This document shows positions 1-8,200 of a DNA stretch of 64,000 nt, in pieces. Location of the stretch: contig JADJNS010000008.1 in the NCBI GenBank assembly GCA_016714225.1, positions 413,494 to 477,493 of the forward strand, given 5' to 3'. Under the pieces are notes generated by a model that was not told the origin of the DNA, made no database searches, and was given only the letters and a program-made list of their open reading frames with translations. The position numbers were made by a program, and so were the translations under genes. This stretch comes from Archangiaceae bacterium. Its GTDB lineage: Bacteria > Myxococcota > Myxococcia > Myxococcales > Myxococcaceae. Position 1 is the stretch's first letter; the number at the start of each line of letters is the position of its first letter.

Positions 1-1
1 C

Positions 2-886
2 GGGGTGATTCAGCGGCACGCGCTGATGGACAAGGGCCTTCGGCCCGACGTGCTGGTGATGACCGCCACCCCGATTCCGCGCACGCTGGCGATGACGCTC
101 TACGGTGATCTCGACGTGTCGATCATCGACGAGCTGCCGCCGGGGCGCACTCCCATCGTCACCCGGGTGTTCGTCGAGAAGGCCCGCCCCCGCGCCTACG
201 AGCAGGTGCAGGCCGAGCTCGACAAGGGCCACCAGGCCTACGTGGTGTACCCGCTGGTCGAAGAGAGCGAGAAGGTCGACCTCGCCGACGCGACCCGCGG
301 GGCGGCCGAGCTGGCGAAGATCTTCCCCAACGCCAAGGTGGGGCTGCTGCACGGGCGCATGAAGAACGAAGAGAAGGACGAGGCGATGACCGCCTTTCGC
401 GCCAGGCAGGTCGACATTCTGGTCTGCACCACGGTGGTCGAGGTCGGCGTCGACGTGCCCAACGCGTCGGTGATGCTGATCGAATCGGCCGAGCGCTTCG
501 GCCTCTCGCAGCTGCACCAGCTGCGCGGCCGGGTGGGGCGCGGCGCCGCCAAGTCGTTCTGCTTTCTGCTGACCGGGTACGCCAAGTCGGAAGAGGCGCG
601 CGCCCGCCTGCAGGTGATGGAAGAGAGCAACGACGGCTTCGTGATCGCCGAGCGCGACCTCGACCTGCGCGGGCCGGGCGAGTTTCTCGGCACGCGGCAG
701 TCGGGCATGCCCGAGCTGGCGGTGGCGAACCTGAGCCGCGATCAGGCGCTGCTCGCCACCGCGCAAGACGAGGCGCGCGCCATCGTCGCGAAAGACCCGC
801 GCCTCGAGCGGCCCGAGCACGCGCCGCTGGTGCGGGCGCTCGAAGAGCGGTGGGAAGGGCGCCTCAAGCTCGCGCAGGTGGGGTGA
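2..886 (+). CDS. recG: ATP-dependent DNA helicase RecG, C-terminal part (cut by window edge)
   Basis: RecG remodels stalled replication forks and Holliday junctions in the cytoplasm. The visible 294 residues are the end of helicase domain 1 and all of domain 2. The frame is open to the window edge, and its first residues match the GVIQR segment that follows the DEQHRF motif of RecG. Visible motifs are TATPIPRTLA (motif III), LHGRM, and VVEVGVDVPNA followed by QLRGRVGRG (motifs V and VI). The wedge domain and Walker A lie outside the window. Mfd shares these motifs, but the C-terminal sequence DLDLRGPGEFLGTRQSG is typical of RecG and no Mfd D7 domain follows. Confidence 0.93.
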   Translation, partial: GVIQRHALMDKGLRPDVLVMTATPIPRTLAMTLYGDLDVSIIDELPPGRTPIVTRVFVEKARPRAYEQVQAELDKGHQAYVVYPLVEESEKVDLADATRGAAELAKIFPNAKVGLLHGRMKNEEKDEAMTAFRARQVDILVCTTVVEVGVDVPNASVMLIESAERFGLSQLHQLRGRVGRGAAKSFCFLLTGYAKSEEARARLQVMEESNDGFVIAERDLDLRGPGEFLGTRQSGMPELAVANLSRDQALLATAQDEARAIVAKDPRLERPEHAPLVRALEERWEGRLKLAQVG

Positions 887-914
887 CGGGTTTCGCGGTA
901 CGCTCGAGGCCGCC

Positions 915-1478
915 ATGATGGTGTGCCCCGTCTGTGAGAACCAGCAGCAAGCCGGCCTCGAGTGTGACGTCTGCGGAAGAGACCTGAGCGCGCTGGCGGG
1001 CCTGGGCGGGCTGGCTCCGCCGCCGGTGGCGGTGCAGCAGATCACCGAGCTCGAGGTCACCATTCCCGACCGGGTGGGTGAGGTCGCCGCGGCCGGCTTC
1101 GCCGAGCTCGAGGCGAACCGCTTCGGCAAGGTCGAGGTGCGCCCCGACGTGACGCCCGATCTCGAGACCTCGAGCCAGGCGCCGGTGGGCGAGGTGCCGG
1201 TCGAGCGGGTGGCCGACCTCGACCTCGACCGCGCCCCCGACGATGGTCAGCGCACCGCGGCGCCCGCCGGGCAGGTGGTTTGCCGCTACTGCAAGAACGT
1301 GCAGCAGACCGGCACGCTGTGCGATCGCTGCGGCATGAAGCTGCCCGCCCCGCTGCAGGTGCTGGCGCCCGAGGTGCCCGCCGACCAGTGGGTGCGCTGC
1401 CGCGCCTGCGGAGCGCCGGGCCCCATCGGAGAGCGCTGCCGCGAATGCGGTCGCGTGGTGGCTGCTCCTGAGTCCTGA
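915..1478 (+). CDS. zinc-ribbon protein with three CxxC pairs
   Basis: A 187-residue cytoplasmic protein with three treble-clef or ribbon-like knuckles: CPVC/CDVC at residues 4-20, CRYC/CDRC at 123-139 and CRAC/CREC at 162-178. Each has the C-x2-C-x9/10-C-x2-C spacing that binds one zinc. An acidic, low-complexity linker of about 100 residues joins the first knuckle to the other two. ATG is doubled at the start, and the first ATG was taken. The gene lies 28 bases after recG on the same strand and before a small membrane protein. No enzyme domain is visible. The function is unknown, and nucleic-acid or protein binding is only a guess from the zinc knuckles. Confidence 0.75.
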   Translation: MMVCPVCENQQQAGLECDVCGRDLSALAGLGGLAPPPVAVQQITELEVTIPDRVGEVAAAGFAELEANRFGKVEVRPDVTPDLETSSQAPVGEVPVERVADLDLDRAPDDGQRTAAPAGQVVCRYCKNVQQTGTLCDRCGMKLPAPLQVLAPEVPADQWVRCRACGAPGPIGERCRECGRVVAAPES

Positions 1479-1516
1479 GACTTGTCCTGACCGCGGGTGG
1501 GGGCTAAGAGCGCGGC

Positions 1517-1852
1517 GTGGCCGACACCGCGAACCTCTCCCGACTCGAGTCGCTGCAGTCTGACCTGAATGCGCGCCGCAGCATCTTTCACCTCGCGCAC
1601 GCTGCCATCTCGCTGCTGATCGCGGTGATCTCGGCCGGAACCGCGGCCCGCCTGTTCTACGACTACGAGCTCAACGAGCTGCCGCTGCTCGGTGCGGCGG
1701 TGCTGGTGGCGCTGGGCATGTTCGTGCACGGCTTCGTGCGCTGGGCCCTCGGCCGCCGCGCGCTGAACCGCGAAGTGGCGCAGTTCGCCGAGCTGCGTGA
1801 GCTGCGCGCCACGCTGGGTCTCGACGACCCGAACCTGCTTCTGCCGCGATGA
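1517..1852 (+). CDS. small two-helix membrane protein
   Basis: A 111-residue protein with two hydrophobic segments (about residues 30-52 and 56-78) separated by a short YDYELNE loop. The first 25 and last 30 residues are charged and probably cytoplasmic. The start is GTG, because no ATG exists in frame between it and the end of the previous gene. The stop overlaps the start of the next gene in an ATGA, so the two are probably translationally coupled. The family was not recognised. Confidence 0.65.
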   Translation: MADTANLSRLESLQSDLNARRSIFHLAHAAISLLIAVISAGTAARLFYDYELNELPLLGAAVLVALGMFVHGFVRWALGRRALNREVAQFAELRELRATLGLDDPNLLLPR

Positions 1853-2583
1853 CGAATGGCCGGGCGGCGGGCCTGATCATCGGCAACGAGGTGCTCACCG
1901 CCAAGGTCGAAGAAGCGAACGGCGCGTGGCTGACCCGGCGCCTGCGCGAGCGCAATGTGCCGCTGGCGATGCTGGTCACCGTGCCCGACGACGTCGACGC
2001 GATCGTCGAGGCGATGCAGCTGCTCAAGCGCCGCGCCCAGTGGGTCATCACCAGCGGCGGAGTGGGCCCCACCCACGACGACGTGACGGTGCGCGCGGTG
2101 GCGATGGCGCTCGGCCGCCGGGTGGTGCGCCTGGCCGAGATCGAAGAGAAGGTGCGCGCGCACTACGGCGAGCGGCTCACGCCCGAGTCGCTGCGGCTCG
2201 CCGACGCGCCCGAGGGCAGCGAGCTGCTGCACCAGGCGGGGCGGTGGTTCCCGGTGCTGGCGTGCTCCGCCGTGTACCTGCTGCCCGGGGTGCCCGAGCT
2301 GTTCCGCATTCAGCTCGAGACCGTGCTCACCCGCCTGCCGGTGGGGAAGCTGACGACGGCGGTGATGTATTTGAGCGCGGGCGAGCCGGAGATCGCGCGG
2401 GCGCTCGATGCGGTGGCGCTGGCGATGCCCGAGGTGCCGATCGGCTCGTACCCCAACTTCGACGAGTCGCTGGGGTACCGGGTGAAGGTGACCATCGAGC
2501 ATGCCGAGGCGGGGAGGGTGGCCGAGGCGGTGCGGCGGTTGACTGAGACGCTGCCCAGCGGGTGCATCTTGCGGCGCGAGTAG
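1849..2583 (+). CDS. CinA-like competence/damage-inducible protein A, molybdopterin-binding domain only
   Basis: A 244-residue protein built around a MoCF/MoeA-type molybdopterin-binding domain. The motif ITSGGVGPTHDDVT at residues 67-80 is the signature shared by CinA N-domains and MogA, and GNEVLTAK near the N terminus is the other conserved CinA block. Full CinA is about 400 residues and carries a C-terminal NMN deamidase domain, which is absent here. The protein therefore belongs to the short 'competence/damage-inducible protein A' form, for which pyrophosphatase activity on ADP-ribose or FAD-type substrates has been reported in relatives. It starts at an ATGA overlap with the membrane protein upstream. 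Confidence 0.8.
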   Translation: MTNGRAAGLIIGNEVLTAKVEEANGAWLTRRLRERNVPLAMLVTVPDDVDAIVEAMQLLKRRAQWVITSGGVGPTHDDVTVRAVAMALGRRVVRLAEIEEKVRAHYGERLTPESLRLADAPEGSELLHQAGRWFPVLACSAVYLLPGVPELFRIQLETVLTRLPVGKLTTAVMYLSAGEPEIARALDAVALAMPEVPIGSYPNFDESLGYRVKVTIEHAEAGRVAEAVRRLTETLPSGCILRRE

Positions 2584-2713
2584 GTGCCTTTCGAGCAGGC
2601 GCGCGAGAGGCGGGCGCTGTCGGCCCTTGCCCTTGCCCTCGCCGCGCCGTCAGCCGCGGCGTCGCCGATTGAAGCAATCGCCCCGCACGATCGATCGTAC
2701 GTTCCGCCTCGGC

Positions 2714-5296
2714 ATGGGCCGGCTCTTCGTCACACTGCTGCTCTCGAGCGCCGCCGCCGCCTCGACCCAGCACGCCGTGCGCACCGAGCAGCCGGTCACC
2801 ATCGAGGGCTCGCTCGACGAGCCCGCCTGGCAAGACGCCCCCGAGTTCACCGACTTCACCGAGAACTGGCCGAACCAGGGCGCCACCCCGTCGCAGCGCA
2901 CCTCGGTGCGGGTGCTCTACGACGACCGCACCCTCTACGTCGGCATCATCTGCTTCGACTCCGAGCCCGAGAAGATCATGCGCACCCTCGGTCGGCGCGA
3001 CTCGGTGCCCACCGCCGACATGATCGAGCTGGCCATCGACTCGGCCCTCACCCGGCGCTCGGCCTACTACTTCAACGTCAACGCCGCCGGCGTGCAGCGC
3101 GACGGGCTGCTCTTCAACGACGTGAGATTCTCCGAGACGTGGGACGCCGTCTGGGCCTCGGGCGTGGCGACGCGGCCCGACGGCTGGTCGGTCGAGCTGG
3201 CCATACCCTTGAGCGTGCTGCGCTTCCCCAAGGCGCAGGAGCAGCGCTGGGGGTTCCTGGTGCGGCGCACCGTGCCGCGCACCCACCAGACCTTCGACTC
3301 GACCCTGATTCCCCGCACTGTGAACGCCGGGGTGTCGCGCTTCGGCGAGCTGGCCGGGCTGGTCGAGCTCAAGCCCAAGCGCGGCCTCGAGATCGTCCCC
3401 TACGCCGCCGCGCGCCTCTCGGTGCGGCCGCAGTTCAGCGCCGCCACCACGCCACACCCCCGGCTGGTCGACCCCGCGCTCGATCTCGGCGCCGACCTGC
3501 GCACCGCGCTGCTGTCGGACCTCACCTTGAACGCCACCGTGAACCCCGACTTCGGGCAGGTCGAGGCCGATCAGCTCATTCTCAACCTGTCGAACAGCGA
3601 GCTGTTCTTCCCCGAGAAGCGGCCGTTCTTCAACCAGGGCCTCGACATCTTCGAGCCGGTGGGCTCGGAGTACGGCGCGCCCCACCAGCTCTTCTATTCG
3701 CGGCGCATCGGCCTCGACACGCCCATCTTCGCCGCCGCCAAGGTGACCGGCACCGTCGCCCCCGGCCTGAGCATCGGCGTGCTCGACGCGGTGGTCTTGG
3801 GCCCCGCCGACCCCGGCAAGGCGTCGATCGCGTTTCGCAGCCCCTCGGGCGAGCAGATCGCCGATGCCGAGTCGCGGCCCGACGGGCGCGTCGGCCTGCA
3901 CCTCGAGCGCCCCCTGCACCTCGGGCTCGACCGCGAGCTGCCGGCCGAGCGGCCCACCCCAAAAAACTTTCTCGCCGCGGTGGCGCGCTACGACGCCACC
4001 CGCAAGCTCAACCTCGGCGTCACCTTCACCGCGGCCACGCCGCTGGCGCCGCGCTGCACCCCGGCCGACTTCGCCACCTCGGCCGACTACCTCGCCGGCG
4101 ACTGCCAGGCGCTGGGCGGAGAGACCCTGGGCCTCGATTGGGATCTGCGCAGCGAGAACCGCGACTGGGTCTTCTTGGGGCTGATCGACGGCAGCCATCG
4201 CGTGGGGGGCCCGAAAGACGACACCCTGCGCGACGGCACGGTGATGCACCCCGGCGACCTCGGCTTCGGCGGCTACTTCAAGGCCGGCAAGTTCGGCGGC
4301 GAGGGGTTTCGCGGGCGCATCGAAGGCGCGTGGACCAGCCCCCGGTTGGATCTCAACGCCACCGGCTTCATGAGCTCGCAGAACCAGGCGCGGCTCGGCG
4401 TGCTCGCGCAGTACGTCAGAACTCAGGGGCTGACCCTGCTGCGCGACTTCTACACCCAGCTCAACGCCACCACCTTCTGGACGACCGACGGCCGCTTCAC
4501 CCCGCGCGGCACCTACCTCGGCTGGGAGCTCGACTTCACCTTCAACACCTTCGACAACGTGGGGCTGGGCGTCAACGTCGAGATTCCCTTCTACGACGTG
4601 CGGGAGATCGACGGCGCCGGCGTGCCGTTCGAGCGGCAGAACGACGTGGTGGCGTACTTCTTTCTCACCACCGACTCGAACCGCGCCCTCTCGCTGCACC
4701 TGCAGCCGTACGTCTACCGCACCTTCGGCGGCGGCCCCGCGCGCGACGCGATCGGCTACGGCGGCGACGCTTCGGCGGTGCTTCGCCCGCACCCCCGCTT
4801 CGAGACCCAGCTCGCCCTGCACGGCTCGCACGACCCCTACGGCGCACGCTGGGTCGACACCCTCGACGACGCGTCGACGTTCATCTTCGGCGACCAGCAG
4901 TCCGAGAACATGTCGGTCACGCTGCGGCAGACCGTGGCGCTCGCGGCCGCGCGGACCCTGCAGGGCTACGCCCAGCTGTTCAGCGCCTACGCGCACTACC
5001 CGCGGTACTTCGCCGCCGGGCCAGACGCGAAGAACCACATCGACGTGCGGGCGCTGACCGCCTTCGACCCTTCGTCGAGCTACGACTTTCACGACGCCGC
5101 CCTCAACCTCAACGTGGTGATGCGCTGGCAGTACCGCCCCGGCTCGACGCTCTTCTTCGTCTACACCCGCTCGCAGCGCGAGCTGGGCTACTTCGACGGC
5201 CAGCCCTCTACCACCGCGCTCTTCCCCCTGCGGCTCGGCCCCGGGCCGATCACCGACACCGTGCTGCTCAAGTGGACCTACTGGTTCAGCGCCTGA
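2714..5296 (+). CDS. DUF5916 outer-membrane protein with CBM9-like N-terminal domain
   Basis: The chosen ATG gives a clear signal peptide (MGRLFVTLLLSSAAAAS) and a mature protein of about 840 residues. The frame is open 87 bases further upstream, but that extension is Arg-rich and has no signal. Residues about 20-190 form a carbohydrate-binding-module-9-like domain (EGSLDEPAW, then DDRTLYVGI). The block NPDFGQVEAD followed by FFPEKRPFF is the DUF5916 signature. The rest alternates aromatic and polar residues as expected of an outer-membrane beta-barrel and ends in W-F-S-A. Members are surface proteins of unknown substrate, often in bacteria that degrade polymers. The gene is convergent with the giant TPR gene, with 3 bases between stops. 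Confidence 0.85.
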   Translation: MGRLFVTLLLSSAAAASTQHAVRTEQPVTIEGSLDEPAWQDAPEFTDFTENWPNQGATPSQRTSVRVLYDDRTLYVGIICFDSEPEKIMRTLGRRDSVPTADMIELAIDSALTRRSAYYFNVNAAGVQRDGLLFNDVRFSETWDAVWASGVATRPDGWSVELAIPLSVLRFPKAQEQRWGFLVRRTVPRTHQTFDSTLIPRTVNAGVSRFGELAGLVELKPKRGLEIVPYAAARLSVRPQFSAATTPHPRLVDPALDLGADLRTALLSDLTLNATVNPDFGQVEADQLILNLSNSELFFPEKRPFFNQGLDIFEPVGSEYGAPHQLFYSRRIGLDTPIFAAAKVTGTVAPGLSIGVLDAVVLGPADPGKASIAFRSPSGEQIADAESRPDGRVGLHLERPLHLGLDRELPAERPTPKNFLAAVARYDATRKLNLGVTFTAATPLAPRCTPADFATSADYLAGDCQALGGETLGLDWDLRSENRDWVFLGLIDGSHRVGGPKDDTLRDGTVMHPGDLGFGGYFKAGKFGGEGFRGRIEGAWTSPRLDLNATGFMSSQNQARLGVLAQYVRTQGLTLLRDFYTQLNATTFWTTDGRFTPRGTYLGWELDFTFNTFDNVGLGVNVEIPFYDVREIDGAGVPFERQNDVVAYFFLTTDSNRALSLHLQPYVYRTFGGGPARDAIGYGGDASAVLRPHPRFETQLALHGSHDPYGARWVDTLDDASTFIFGDQQSENMSVTLRQTVALAAARTLQGYAQLFSAYAHYPRYFAAGPDAKNHIDVRALTAFDPSSSYDFHDAALNLNVVMRWQYRPGSTLFFVYTRSQRELGYFDGQPSTTALFPLRLGPGPITDTVLLKWTYWFSA

Positions 5297-5299
5297 GCC

Positions 5300-8200
5300 T
5301 CAGCCCAGTGACAGGCCCAGCCGTGCCCGCAGGCGGAAAAAGTCGTCGCTCACCGCGAAGAGCAACAGCTCGCGTACGTCTTTGCGCTGGCCGACCGCGT
5401 TGGCCACGCTCTCGGCGGTGTCGACCCGCGACGTGGGCGCGTTGTCGTCTTTCAGCATCATCATCAGGCCCGCCGAGACGTCTGCGGCGAGCAGCAGCCC
5501 GGCGCGATCGAACGACTGGTTCATCGCTTCGATCACCGCGTCGAGGTTGAGCCCCGCCATCTGCGCCACGCCCTCGGCCGGCTCTTCGAGCTGCTTGATC
5601 GCTTTGCGCGAATACGCCTTGCGCAGCTGCTTGGTGTGCTCTTCGTTCTTGCGGCCCAGCCCCGTCCAGTCGGGCAGGTGAATGCGCACCGAGTTGCCGA
5701 TCAGGTCGGCGGCTTCACCGCTCGACACCTTGCGCAGCACCGCCGCCTTGTCGAACAGGCCCAGCGCGGCCCTCCCGAGCAGGAACTTCTGCTCGCGCGC
5801 GTTGAAGCGGCGCACCACGTCTTGGCCCACGCACACCGAGAGCGGCTCGGTCGTCTCGAGGAACACCAGCCCGCGGCGCGCCTGGTAGACCTCGAGGTCT
5901 TCGACGCCGAACACGTTGGCCACCGTGCGCACCGCCTTGTGCACCGCATGATCTGCCTTGAGCCGGTCGGCCTTCTTGTCGACCCCGATCTTCTCGAAGT
6001 CGGGGGGGAAGACCTTGGGCAGCTGGTCGCCGATGGCGCGAAACACCTGCAGCACCGGGTTGCGCGCGCCGGGCTGGTGCAGCTGCTCGATCTCTTGCGC
6101 GTTGAGCTGGGCGGTCGCCTCTGACGGCAGCCGGTTGCGGCCCTCGGTGTAGAACGCGCCTTCTTCGTCATTGGTGCGGCGCAAGAAGCCGAGCACGCCC
6201 GCGGCGCAGAACGCCTTGTCGTTCTGGCGGTGCTGCTGCCAGATGCGCACCAGGGTGTGCCAGCTCTCGATGCGCAGCGGGTCGAGCTTGAGCAGCGCCC
6301 GGTGCGACTCGACCGCCATCGCGTGGGCCGCCGGGTCTTTCGTGAAGAGGTCGGCGAGCGCGACGTGCGCGGCGATGTTGTTCGGCTCGGCGTCGAGCAC
6401 CGAGCGGTAGGTGGCCATCGCCCGCTGCGGGTTGTCGAGCGAGCGCGCGTAGATGTCGCCGATGCGCAGCTTGAGCGCGATCGCGCGCTTCAGGTCGGGG
6501 GCGTGCTGGGCCTGCTGCTCGAGCACGTTGACGAGCTCTTGCACCTGGCCCAGCTGCTCGTAGAGCCCCACCAGCCGGTCGAGCGTGGCCGGGTCGCCCG
6601 GCGCGAGCTCCATCGCCTTCTTGTAGAGCACCGCCGCCTGCGCCGGGTCGTTGAACCCGGTCTGGTGAAGCTGCGCCAGCGACAGCGTGTGCCGCGCCCG
6701 GGCCCCGGGGGCTTGCTCGATCTCCAGCAGCCGGTTGAGGCAGTCAGAGGCTCCCGCCCAGTTCGCGGCCTGGGTGTGAATGGTGGCCAGGCGCTCGAGC
6801 GCTTCGTGGTTCTTGGGGTCGTCGTTGAGCGCCGTCTGCAGGTGCGCGGTCGCGCGCGAGCCGTCGCCGAGGCGGTCTTGGTAGAGCGCGCCGAGCTTCA
6901 GGTGAATCGAGGCCACCCGGTGCGGGTCGCCGCCCTGGCTCACCCGCACGCTGAACGCCGCCGCGGCCTCTGCCCAGTTGCCGGCCTCGAGCGCGAGATC
7001 TCCCTTCATCTCGAGCGCGTCGCCCAGGGTGGGGTTGGCGAGCAGCGCGCGATCGAGCAGCTCGATGCCCTTGTCGCGATCTTTGAGCTGCTCGAGGTGA
7101 ATGCGGGCGGCCGCGAACAGCTCGGCAGCGGCGGCGATGTTGTCCTTCGCCGACAGCTTCGCGTCGCCGCGCCGCTCGTGCAGCATGGCGAGATCGTTCG
7201 CTCCGCCCCGCTGGGCGAGAATCTCTTCGATGCCGGTGCCGGCCTCGGCGTGGCTGGGGTCGCCTTCGAGAATCTTGCGGTAGAGCGCGGTGGCCCCATC
7301 GGCGTCGCCGGCGTCGCGCGCCAGAGCGGCCCCTTCGAGCAGCGCCTGGGTGGCGGTGCCCTTGTCGCGCGCGGTCTCGCCGATCACCGCCAGCGTGGCG
7401 CGCGCCTTGTCGAGGTTGCCGAGCGCCCGCATGCAGCGCGCCAGCCCCTGCAGCGCGGGGAAGATCGCCGGAGCGGTCTGTAGCGCCGCCTCGTACGCCT
7501 GCGCCGCGTGCCCGATGTCGCCCAGCTTGTGCTCGTAGAGATCGGCGATGCGCAGGGTGAGCTGCAGCTGATCGGTCGGGTCATTCACCAGCGTCTTGCG
7601 GTGCTCGTACAGCTCGATCAGCGCGCGCGCGTCTTGGGTCTTCTGCAGCGCCCGCTCGAGCATCAGCGAGAGCGCCTCGTCGGTGGGGTCTTGCGACCAC
7701 GCCGCCTTGAGCTGCGTGACCACCGGCTCTTGAGGCCGCGCCGAGGTGTCGACCCCCGACTCGGCCACCGCCAGGCGCATGGCCGCGGCGAGCTTCTGGT
7801 CGCCGATGGTCTCGGCGATGCGCGCCCGCAGCTCGGTGCGGCGCAGCTTGTCGTTCACCCGAATGCGCTCGAGCAGCTTGAGCGCGCCGAGGTTGTTGGT
7901 CTCGAGCGACAGGGCGTTCTCGGCGCACAGCGCGGCGCGCTGGGGCTCGTTCAGGCGATCGAGGTAGATGCGCGCCAGCTTCAGCCACGCGGCGACCCGC
8001 ATCACGTTCGAGCCGACCTGGGTCTGCCGGTCGAGCACCGCGATCAGCTCTTTGACGTCGTCTTTCGCCATCAGCAGCCGCTCGAGCTGCTGCAGCGCGG
8101 TGGTGTGGCCCGGAGTCAACCGCAGCACCTCTTGGTAGCCCTCGATGGCGTTGTCGGGGCGCTTCAACTGGTCTTCCCAGATCGCCGCGGCCTGGAACAT

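Noticed and set aside
2327..5092. A 921-residue open frame on the - strand opposite the DUF5916 gene
   Set aside because: It has no recognisable domain and a Val/Gly/Arg/Glu composition typical of the reverse of high-GC coding DNA. The + strand frame has a signal peptide and family motifs.
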